Positions 1 to 5,749 of a stretch of 17,098 bases of DNA are shown piece by piece. This stretch comes from CAZPAN01 sp964428485 (lineage in GTDB: Bacteria > Actinomycetota > Coriobacteriia > Coriobacteriales > CADBOM01), in assembly GCA_964428485.1 (NCBI GenBank), contig CAYRYP010000029.1, forward strand, positions 1-17,098. The letters are read 5' to 3'. How positions within the stretch are numbered: the stretch's first letter is position 1; every line of letters starts with the position of its first letter. Under the pieces are notes generated by a model. The model was given only the letters and a program-made list of their open reading frames with translations, did not search any database and was not told the origin of the DNA. The translations under genes and the position numbers were made by a program.

Positions 1-2022
1 CCGATGAAGCGCGCCTACGAGGACCGCGGCAAGGACAAGTGGGAGCGCATCACCTGGGACGAGGCGATCGACACCTGCGTTGAAAAGATCAACGAGATGA
101 AGGAGAAGTACGGTGCCGAGTCCATCGTGGTCTTCGGTGGAACCGGACGTGAGGCCTGCATCTACTACTATGCTCTGGCCTTCTCCGCGATCGTCACCCC
201 GAACTGCTGCTACACGCAGTCCGGTTGGTCCTGCTACGGGCCCCGCTGCTCCGTCACCGACTACATCCTGGGCGCCGGCTATCCCGAGATGGACTACGCC
301 GGATACCTCCCCGAGCGCTTCGAAGACCCGAGCTACGAGCTCCCCAAGTACATTGTTGTCTGGGGTAAGTACCCGCTGCCCTCCAACGGCGACGGTCTGT
401 TCGGACATGCGCTCGTCGACATGATGAAGCGTGGTTCCAAGATCATCTCGATCGATCCCCGCATCACCTGGGTCGGATGCATCGATGGCAACATCAACGT
501 TCAGCTCCGCCCGCAGACCGACACCGCTTTCGCGCTCGGTATCATCAATCTGCTTTTTCAGAACGACACCTATGATCACGAGTTTGTTGACAACTGGTGC
601 TTCGGTGCCGCTCAGCTGCAGAAGCGCGCCGCCGAGTACCCGGTGGAGAAGGTCGCCGAGATCACCTGGGTGCCCGAGGAGACGATCCGCAAGGTCGCGG
701 ACATCCTCGGTAACGAGCGTCCGATCTCCTACGCTTGGGGCCTCGCGTTCGACCAGAACAAGAACGGCGTCCAGCTCGGTCAGGCCTTCCTGTCCCTTTG
801 CGCGATGACTGGTTCGATCGACACCCCCGGCGGAATCACGGTTGGCCCCCCGGCCGCCCTGCTCGGCAAGTGGCGTATGGAGCAGCGCTCCGCCATGGAC
901 GACGAGCTGTGGTCCAAGCGCATCGGCGCCGAGGCCTGGCCCGGACTGTCCACCGGTATGGCGACCACCCAGCCGGACGCAACCCTCGACACCCTCGAGA
1001 GCGGCGAGCCCTACGAGCTGCACATGGCTTGGTTCAACAGCTCGAACTTCCTCACCCCGACCTGCTCGGCTCAGCCCGAGAGGTGGCATAAGGCCCTGCA
1101 GAAGTTCGACTTCGTCGTTGTCCAGGATCTGTTCATGACCCCGACCGCCATGGCTGTCGGCGACATCTTCCTGCCGCTGAGCACCTGGGCCGAGCATGAC
1201 GGAATCGTCATCACCCACTACGGCCGCAACACCGTGTTCATGGGCCCGATGAACAAGGCTCTCACCGTCGGAGAGTGCAAGTCCGACATCGAGGTCTGCA
1301 TCGCAATCGGAAGCCGCATCAACCCGGATTGGTGGCCCTGGGATACCGCGGAGCAGTTCTTCGACGACCAGCTCAAAGAGCTGGGCATGACCTTCAACGA
1401 CCTCCGCGAGGCCGGCTTCTATCAGCCCGGTTACACCTACAAGAAGTACGAGAAGGGAATGCTCCGCTTCGACGGCGAGCCCGGCTTCAACACCGTTACC
1501 GGCAAGGTCGAGATGAAGTCCACCCTGTATCGCGCATGGGGCGAGGATGCGCTACCCTACTACGAGGAGCCCAACTTCAGCCCCTTCAGCCGTCCGCAGG
1601 ACGCCGAAAAGTATCCGCTGATCATGACCACCGGTGCTCGTACCTACACCTCGTTCCACTCCGAGCATCGTCAGGTTCCCTCGCTGCGCGCGATCGATCC
1701 GTGGCCTGTCATCGAGCTCAACCCGGCCGATGCCGACAAGTACGGCATCACCAACGGCGACTGGGTCGAGGTCTACAACATGTTCGGCGAGGCACGCCTG
1801 AAGGCTCTCGTTACCCCGACCATCCTCAAGGGCGTTGTCCACTGCACCCATGGTTGGTGGTTCCCTGAGCAGGATGGCGAGGAGCCCAACCTGTTCGGCG
1901 TCTGGAAGTCCAATGTCAATTCCCTCATCCCCCACTTCAACGTGGGTAAGCTCGGATTCGGCGCACCTTACAAGGGCATCATGTGCAATGTCAGGCGCGT
2001 CAAGAGCCTCGACCAGGACTAA
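1..2022 (+). CDS. Bis-MGD molybdopterin oxidoreductase catalytic subunit, 5' end outside window
   Basis: This is the C-terminal 670 or so residues of a DMSO-reductase-superfamily catalytic subunit. The frame is open from base 1, and the first ATG (base 4) falls in the conserved stretch before KWERITWDEAI, so the true start and the N-terminal [4Fe-4S] cysteines lie upstream. Counting from that ATG, SCYGP at residues 76-80 sits where the family carries its metal-ligand residue, which makes Cys77 the likely Mo or W ligand. The stretches VVWGKYPLPSN and KIISIDPR are typical cofactor-binding segments, and HGWWFPEQ is typical of the C-terminal domain. From memory the sequence is closest to the acetylene hydratase, pyrogallol transhydroxylase and gut-actinobacterial group. 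The substrate cannot be read from the sequence. The gene ends 22 nt before a remodelled small subunit, its likely partner. Redox or non-redox (hydratase or transhydroxylase) chemistry are both possible. Confidence 0.93.
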   Translation, partial: PMKRAYEDRGKDKWERITWDEAIDTCVEKINEMKEKYGAESIVVFGGTGREACIYYYALAFSAIVTPNCCYTQSGWSCYGPRCSVTDYILGAGYPEMDYAGYLPERFEDPSYELPKYIVVWGKYPLPSNGDGLFGHALVDMMKRGSKIISIDPRITWVGCIDGNINVQLRPQTDTAFALGIINLLFQNDTYDHEFVDNWCFGAAQLQKRAAEYPVEKVAEITWVPEETIRKVADILGNERPISYAWGLAFDQNKNGVQLGQAFLSLCAMTGSIDTPGGITVGPPAALLGKWRMEQRSAMDDELWSKRIGAEAWPGLSTGMATTQPDATLDTLESGEPYELHMAWFNSSNFLTPTCSAQPERWHKALQKFDFVVVQDLFMTPTAMAVGDIFLPLSTWAEHDGIVITHYGRNTVFMGPMNKALTVGECKSDIEVCIAIGSRINPDWWPWDTAEQFFDDQLKELGMTFNDLREAGFYQPGYTYKKYEKGMLRFDGEPGFNTVTGKVEMKSTLYRAWGEDALPYYEEPNFSPFSRPQDAEKYPLIMTTGARTYTSFHSEHRQVPSLRAIDPWPVIELNPADADKYGITNGDWVEVYNMFGEARLKALVTPTILKGVVHCTHGWWFPEQDGEEPNLFGVWKSNVNSLIPHFNVGKLGFGAPYKGIMCNVRRVKSLDQD

Positions 2023-2044
2023 GTAGGAGAAAGGGAGAGACGAC

Positions 2045-2401
2045 ATGTCTGACAAGAAGCAATACGGTCTATTGGTGGACTACAAGTACTTCTCCGGCAA
2101 CCACTCGGCTGAGATTGCCTGCAAGGAGGAGATGGGCCTTTCCGTTGACCAGTGGGGCATCAAAGAGGTCCAGGTCGGTCCCTTCAAGGTCGGAGAGGGC
2201 AACGACGGTGACGATTGGGAGTGGTTCTACATCCCGGTTCCCACTTCGCTGTTCTCCAAGATGTGGGCTGATGGCGGAAATGGTGGCACCCCTCTGGCCG
2301 TCCAGGTCGAGGAGTCCGGTTCGCTCACCTACGGTCCTATCGATGAGCTCGCTCAAAAACTTGTCGATTGGCCCCGTCCTGCGGTACTCTTCAAGCTGTA
2401 A
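2045..2401 (+). CDS. Small ferredoxin-like partner subunit with Fe-S cysteines lost
   Basis: This 118-aa protein is probably the small partner of the upstream bis-MGD subunit. It starts at ATG with GGGAGAG upstream, 22 nt after that gene. Its N-terminus reads YGLLVDYKYFSGNHSAEIAC. From memory, small Fe-S partner subunits read LLVDYKYCxGCHSCEVAC here. At the exact cysteine spacing this protein has Phe16, Asn19 and Ala22, and only Cys26 remains. The second motif, PTSLCxxC followed by a later CxxxC, is replaced by Phe70, Met73, Ala85 and Glu89, although the flanking PVPTSL, NG, P and YGPIDELA are kept. The frame is intact and the fold-defining residues are conserved, so this looks like a functional protein that no longer binds clusters rather than a pseudogene. 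It has no signal peptide. A structural or regulatory role with a non-redox catalytic subunit is inference. Confidence 0.85.
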   Translation: MSDKKQYGLLVDYKYFSGNHSAEIACKEEMGLSVDQWGIKEVQVGPFKVGEGNDGDDWEWFYIPVPTSLFSKMWADGGNGGTPLAVQVEESGSLTYGPIDELAQKLVDWPRPAVLFKL

Positions 2402-2413
2402 GTTTCAAAAACT

Positions 2414-2441
2414 CCGGCCGTCGTGCCAGGACGGCGGCCGG
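2414..2441 (+). other. Intercistronic GC-rich hairpin without a U-tract
   Basis: An 11-bp stem (2414-2424 with 2431-2441, including one T-G pair) closes a six-base loop, GCCAGG. No T-run follows. The SD of the next gene (GAAGGAG, about 2452-2458) lies just downstream. It resembles an mRNA-stabilising or expression-balancing element between the 118-aa and 99-aa genes rather than a terminator. Confidence 0.6.
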
Positions 2442-2465
2442 GACATAGATTGAAGGAGTTGCAAA

Positions 2466-2765
2466 ATGGACAGGACTGAGTTCGAGAACATGGAGCTCAA
2501 CGCTCAAGTTGAGTATCTCAACGGCTTCGTCCAGGAGGGCAAGTCGCTCGAGGAGATCGAGGAGATCATCGGAATGAACGAGGGCGAGCTCGGAGCCATT
2601 GGTCTGTACTACATCGACGAGGACGATGGCTTCATGGGCAAGCCGATGCGCGGTTACCAGACCACCAAGCGCAGCGGTAACGAGTATGCCGCCACCGGCA
2701 AAGGTTGGCGTAGCGAGGAGGAAGCCGAGTCCGGCGAAGGCGCTGCTCACGTTTCGCTCACCTAA
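2466..2765 (+). CDS. Small acidic protein with HTH-like N-terminus, unknown function
   Basis: This is a 99-aa protein with a strong SD (AAGGAGTTGCAAA before ATG). I do not recognise it as a named family. Residues about 9-48, with QVEYLNGFVQEGKSLEEIEE followed by IIGM, resemble the short helix-turn-helix stretches found in small bacterial DNA-binding proteins, where a helix ending in GxSL leads into a second helix and then I-G. The middle is rich in Asp and Glu, and the tail (residues 70-99) is Gly/Glu/Ser-rich and probably disordered. It is the last gene of the operon, just before a strong terminator. It could be a small regulator of the operon or a dedicated accessory factor for the molybdoenzyme. 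The acidic composition argues somewhat against simple DNA binding, so both readings stay open. Confidence 0.75.
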   Translation: MDRTEFENMELNAQVEYLNGFVQEGKSLEEIEEIIGMNEGELGAIGLYYIDEDDGFMGKPMRGYQTTKRSGNEYAATGKGWRSEEEAESGEGAAHVSLT

Positions 2766-2788
2766 TCTCCGAGCACATCGACTCACAG

Positions 2789-2822
2789 AACCGGCATCTC
2801 GCCAAGCGGGGTGCCGGTTTTC
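2789..2822 (+). terminator. Rho-independent terminator of the left operon
   Basis: A 14-bp stem (2789-2802 with 2806-2819, two or three T-G pairs) with loop CAA is followed by TTTTC. It lies 23 nt after the stop codon of the 99-aa gene. It clearly ends the operon that starts left of the window. Confidence 0.92.
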
Positions 2823-2972
2823 ATTTCCCCTCCCAGTAGCATGGGACTCACCATGTTCACAGTGCCATCCGCTCATGAATGCGCTGTGCCGTATACTGAC
2901 TGATATATCATCTAATCTAGTCATGCTTTGGGAAATACCGATAGTTTCATCTATCTTCGTTAGGAGTTTCCA
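2823..2972 (+). promoter_or_regulatory. Presumed promoter region with 10-bp palindrome
   Basis: This 150-nt spacer lies between the terminator and the next operon. It contains a -10-like TATACT (2892-2897) and an exact 10-bp palindrome TGATATATCA (2901-2910). GATAG and CTATC form a small inverted repeat closer to the gene, and the SD TTAGGAG precedes the ATG. No convincing -35 box is placed at 16-18 nt from TATACT. The palindrome could be an operator, and the position is the only support for a promoter here. Confidence 0.35.
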
Positions 2973-3257
2973 ATGGAGGAGAAGAAGCTCACCGAACAAC
3001 AGGAGATCATTCTCTACAGGATCTCGATCAGGCAGGACGAGCAGGGCAGGGAGCCGACTGTGATGTTCAAGAGCAAGATGCTCGAGGATCCTATGTACAC
3101 CGAACTGCTCGATCTCGAGTACCTCACCTACGAGGAGTACGGCGAGGGAGATGAGGCTATCGTCAACCTCATCGTGACCCTCAAGGGGCAGCGCTACTGC
3201 TTCAACGATATCGACAGGATCGCCGCGCTCGACCGCAACAGTCGCAAGCAGTGGTAG
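2973..3257 (+). CDS. Small protein, possibly winged-helix-like, unknown function
   Basis: This 94-aa protein has a good SD (TTAGGAGTTTCCA before ATG). I do not recognise the family. It starts with a charged helix, KLTEQQEIILYRI. Residues about 48-78 run LDLEYLTYEEYGEGDEAIVN and then LIVTLKGQRYCF. A strand, turn, strand ending in LTLKG-like residues is what the wing of small winged-helix regulators looks like, so a MarR- or PadR-like fragment is possible but weakly supported. There is a single Cys, no signal peptide and no membrane segment. It is followed after 42 nt by the zinc-ribbon gene, and both probably share one transcript. Confidence 0.75.
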   Translation: MEEKKLTEQQEIILYRISIRQDEQGREPTVMFKSKMLEDPMYTELLDLEYLTYEEYGEGDEAIVNLIVTLKGQRYCFNDIDRIAALDRNSRKQW

Positions 3258-3299
3258 GACCCGTCGGTTTTAGAGAGCACGTTTTGGAGGAGAGAGGAT

Positions 3300-3611
3300 A
3301 TGTGCTGGTCGTGCAACCCGATCTGCGGAGGATGCAGGCCCCCGAGGATAAGAGCGATTCAATGCCCTGAATGCGGCGGGTTCAATGCCTGCGATATCGA
3401 GCATCTTGAGGATGTCTACGAGTGCGAATCCTGCGGGGCCGACATCACCGAGCTGGCCATGCCGGAGCCTGCTATTTGCCAGCTCTGTGGCGAGATCTGC
3501 TACAACCCCTGCAAGAGATCGAGGACGCCCCTAGACTCGGGAATCCAATCATGTCAGATGAGGGTTACCGAGCCGCTTAACCCCAAGTACCAGAAGGCTC
3601 CCGCAGCCTGA
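3300..3611 (+). CDS. Cysteine-rich zinc-ribbon protein
   Basis: This 103-aa protein contains 14 cysteines and has a strong SD (TTTGGAGGAGAGAGGAT before ATG). The cysteines fall in three groups. The N-terminus has C2-x2-C5-x3-C9-x2-C12. A textbook zinc ribbon follows, with C22-x2-C25 and C42-x2-C45. A C-terminal set has C60-x2-C63-x3-C67-x3-C71. The ribbon should bind one Zn. The first and last groups could bind a second metal or an Fe-S cluster, although neither has the usual ferredoxin CxxCxxCxxxCP form. There is no signal peptide, so it is probably cytoplasmic. Its target is unknown. The preceding 94-aa gene is the only operon partner, and two hairpins with terminator character follow. Confidence 0.82.
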   Translation: MCWSCNPICGGCRPPRIRAIQCPECGGFNACDIEHLEDVYECESCGADITELAMPEPAICQLCGEICYNPCKRSRTPLDSGIQSCQMRVTEPLNPKYQKAPAA

Positions 3612-3658
3612 ACCTGCAACTACGCACATAATCTCACTCCGATAACCATCGGGTCTTT

Positions 3659-3677
3659 AAAGCCGCTCATGGCTTTT
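3659..3677 (+). terminator. Weak intrinsic terminator after zinc-ribbon gene
   Basis: A six-bp stem AAAGCC/GGCTTT (3659-3664 with 3671-3676) with a six-base loop runs into TTTT. It lies 47 nt after the stop codon. The stem is short, so the stronger hairpin at 3698-3729 may do most of the work. Confidence 0.5.
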
Positions 3678-3697
3678 ACAATGGCTGCAGAACAGAA

Positions 3698-3729
3698 TCG
3701 AGCCCATCTCGCATCTGAGGTGGGCTCGA
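3698..3729. terminator. Bidirectional terminator between convergent units
   Basis: A 13-bp stem (3698-3710 with 3717-3729, one T-G pair) has loop GCATCT. Rightward it is followed by ACTTTGTCT. Leftward it is followed by TTCTGTTC. It sits between the + strand zinc-ribbon gene and the minus-strand tRNA-Leu, where a shared terminator is expected. The T-tracts are imperfect. Confidence 0.7.
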
Positions 3730-3741
3730 ACTTTGTCTATC

Positions 3742-3826
3742 TGGTGCGGGTAAGAGGACTCGAACCTCCACGGGTTGCCCCACTGGAACCTAAATCCAGC
3801 GCGTCTGCCAGTTCCGCCATACCCGC
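3742..3826 (-). tRNA. tRNA-Leu (anticodon UAG)
   Basis: This is an 85-nt tRNA with the 3' CCA encoded. The acceptor stem pairs GCGGGTA with TACCCGC, followed by discriminator A and CCA. The anticodon stem CTGGA/TCCAG encloses loop TTTAGGT, giving anticodon TAG, which reads CUA. A long variable arm with GTGGGGCAACCCGT marks it as class II, and the T-arm carries GGTTCGAGTCC. Together these identify tRNA-Leu. It appears to be transcribed alone. Confidence 0.96.
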
Positions 3827-3902
3827 GATTCTCTCCACGTTGTTGCCCGGATCTTGAGAATCCATCCAACACGCGGCTAATCGATTCTATTATCAAAGTT
3901 GG

Positions 3903-3931
3903 GCCTGCGCGTTTTCTCTACCGCGAAAGGC
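3903..3931 (-). other. Imperfect hairpin downstream of the foldase gene
   Basis: GCCT (3903-3906) and CGCG (3908-3911) pair with CGCG (3922-3925) and AGGC (3928-3931), with small internal mismatches. It lies about 50 nt past the stop codon of the minus-strand lipoprotein gene and is followed by CCAACTTTG on that strand. It may be that gene's terminator. The rest of 3827-3981 shows no gene. Confidence 0.3.
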
Positions 3932-3981
3932 TCTATCAACACGTGCAGGTTCCCCAGACAGTGAGGGTTCTCCCCTACTCC

Positions 3982-5103
3982 CTACTCCGTAGACTCGTCA
4001 TCTGTGCTGTCTGAATCCTCAGAGGTGTCGGAAGAGGTATCCTCATCGTCCGTCGTCTCATCGGAGGAATCGGTCGAACTGTCGTCGATGCTCACTTCCA
4101 CATCGTAGGAGAGGCCGGAGGGCATGTCGTTGATCTGGATGTCAGCGTTTGCCACGAGATCATCGACATAAGCCTGATAGGCACTGTCCGTGAGGCTATC
4201 TATCAAGTCATCGTAGATCGCCTCGTAGATGCTCTCAGGTATGTCATCCGCAGTCATCGTTTCATCGGTGACATAGAACTCCTCGGTGCAGAGTATGATG
4301 TGGTAGCCGTAATCGGACTGGACGAGCTCCTGCATCATCTCACCGGCGGAGAGGGAATCAAGAGCGGTCTGGTAGGCATCTACGAAGGTGGCTTCACAAT
4401 CCCAACCTACATCCCCACCGCTTTCCGCGGACGAGTCTATCGAGTACTCCTGGGCCATCTCCGCGAAGTCCGCGCCGTTGATCAGCTCCTCGAGGACACT
4501 CTGCGCAGTCTCCTCGTCTTCGAGGTCGAACAGGATGTGGGAGGAGCGCTTGGCTCCATCGTAGGTGGAGATGTTCTCGTCTATCGCAGCCTGTATCTCC
4601 TCGTCGCTGGGCTCCGGAACGGATATGATCTCGTCGCGAACTATCTGCTGGAAACAATAGCTGCGGTAATCCTCCTTGAGCTGCTCCTCAGTGGTGCCCT
4701 GATTCGAAAGGGCTTCCTCCCACTCTGAGTCGGACGAATACTGCGACTTGATCTGCTCGATCATCTCGTCGACCTCATCGTCCGATACGGAGTAACCGGC
4801 CTCGGTAGCCGCCTCGGAGACCAGCAACTCCTCTACCAGTACCTCGATGGCCTGCTCCCTTATCTCCTCCGGGGTCAGGCTCATGGTCTCTAGGTAGAGG
4901 GCCCATGTGCTGTCATCGGTCAACCCATATGCAGACCTGACGGACTCGATGTACGATGTGACCCTGCTCTCGGAGATCTCGGTTCCATTAACCGTGGCGG
5001 CCGTCCCGCCGCCCGAGCATCCACAGAGCCCCGTCACAAGCACGATCGCCGCGGATGCGGTTGCAACCGCCTTCATGACGGGTGATTTTCTCGTTGTAGC
5101 CAA
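3982..5103 (-). CDS. PrsA/SurA-like parvulin peptidyl-prolyl isomerase lipoprotein
   Basis: This is a secreted foldase of 373 aa that should help exported proteins fold outside the membrane. The TTG at 5103 is chosen as start because AGGAGG lies six nt before it. The frame stays open further upstream, but no SD-supported start is seen there. The N-terminus is a lipoprotein signal: basic TTRK, a hydrophobic run, then LCGC with Cys29 as the likely lipidated residue and a GGG linker. A SurA_N-like helical region spans about 36-175. The PpiC rotamase domain spans about 183-273 and shows SHIL (188-191), the FAEMAQEYS helix, GGDVGW (229-234) and YGYHII (265-270). The last 34 residues (340-373) are only D, E, S or T, which is unusual for PrsA. 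It faces the GNAT operon head to tail and is probably transcribed from its own promoter. Confidence 0.92.
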   Translation of the reverse strand: MATTRKSPVMKAVATASAAIVLVTGLCGCSGGGTAATVNGTEISESRVTSYIESVRSAYGLTDDSTWALYLETMSLTPEEIREQAIEVLVEELLVSEAATEAGYSVSDDEVDEMIEQIKSQYSSDSEWEEALSNQGTTEEQLKEDYRSYCFQQIVRDEIISVPEPSDEEIQAAIDENISTYDGAKRSSHILFDLEDEETAQSVLEELINGADFAEMAQEYSIDSSAESGGDVGWDCEATFVDAYQTALDSLSAGEMMQELVQSDYGYHIILCTEEFYVTDETMTADDIPESIYEAIYDDLIDSLTDSAYQAYVDDLVANADIQINDMPSGLSYDVEVSIDDSSTDSSDETTDDEDTSSDTSEDSDSTDDESTE

Positions 5104-5109
5104 AGTTGA

Positions 5110-5115
5110 CCTCCT
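5110..5115 (-). promoter_or_regulatory. Shine-Dalgarno that fixes the TTG start of the foldase
   Basis: A perfect AGGAGG on the minus strand lies six nt before TTG at 5103. Just upstream (5117-5141) the leader can fold AGCCATGT against ACATGG-GCT with one bulged G, ending directly at the SD. That hairpin might modulate translation, but this is unproven. Confidence 0.75.
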
Positions 5116-5243
5116 AGCCCATGTGCTTCCAAGACATGGCTCGTTTGTCCTTCTAGGTTCCAAAGGGCACGGTGCGCATCGAAGCGTCAGACGTAACGCA
5201 CCCAATCATAAATGGTAGCATCCCAGCCCTTTCAGATAAAAAA

Positions 5244-5265
5244 CCCGTTCCAAACCCATTCCAAA
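5244..5265. repeat. Tandem 11-bp direct repeat in intergenic spacer
   Basis: Two adjacent copies, CCCGTTCCAAA (5244-5254) and CCCATTCCAAA (5255-5265), differ at one base. They lie in the 208-nt spacer between the GNAT gene and the foldase start, upstream of the foldase. The spacing of about one helical turn would suit a regulator binding one face. No clear terminator or promoter hexamers are seen in the rest of the spacer. Confidence 0.55.
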
Positions 5266-5311
5266 CTAGACCCTGTTCGGATCCATCAAGGATCGACGCG
5301 GAGCTAACTAG

Positions 5312-5740
5312 CTACCTGAGGATGTAGGGCTGCGGACCACACTGCTCGTAGTACGGACATGTCAGGCAATCCCTGTGAAAGGCGGGATCGACCTCTTCCC
5401 AGGGGATCTTCTCAAAGCCCAGCTTGTCGTAGAACCCATTCGAGGTGCCGTTCGAAACCAGCTTGATCGGCCCGTAGAGTTCGCGGGCCTTCTCTATCAG
5501 CGCCGTCCCGATGTCGAAACCCTGCCAGTTCTCGAACACCACCACCGGTCCGACGTGGGGGCCAAACTCAGTGGGTTCCACATGGATGTAGCCCACCGGG
5601 ATATCCTCGTGGTTGACAGCGGACCACCCGCCCTCGGTGTAGTTAGGCGGGATTCCTATCTCCTGCCCCTCCGTCATGAGGATCAGGTATGGAAGATCGT
5701 CTTCGCGCGTCTGGCGGAGAGTGTAGAGTCCCTCGTCCAC
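5312..5740 (-). CDS. GNAT acetyltransferase with C-terminal tri-cysteine motif
   Basis: This 142-aa protein resembles GCN5-related N-acetyltransferases, which move an acetyl group from acetyl-CoA to an amine. The start is GTG, with TAGGAGG nine or so nt upstream. The TAG of that SD is the stop codon of the preceding gene, so translation is probably coupled. The CoA-binding loop is WQGFDIGTALIEKAREL at 72-88, and SNGFYDKLGFEKI at 100-112 is the typical final strand region. After the fold comes DCLTCPYYEQC, giving C125-x2-C128-x5-C134. That is not part of a standard GNAT and may bind a metal or cluster. It is the last gene of the six-gene operon. The substrate is unknown. Confidence 0.82.
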   Translation of the reverse strand: MDEGLYTLRQTREDDLPYLILMTEGQEIGIPPNYTEGGWSAVNHEDIPVGYIHVEPTEFGPHVGPVVVFENWQGFDIGTALIEKARELYGPIKLVSNGTSNGFYDKLGFEKIPWEEVDPAFHRDCLTCPYYEQCGPQPYILR

Positions 5741-5749
5741 GAAATCCTC

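Noticed and set aside
5119..5142. Seven-codon leader peptide ending at the foldase SD
   Set aside because: ATG to TAG encodes only MSWKHMG with a weak, distant SD. It shows no amino-acid run typical of attenuation and is probably chance.
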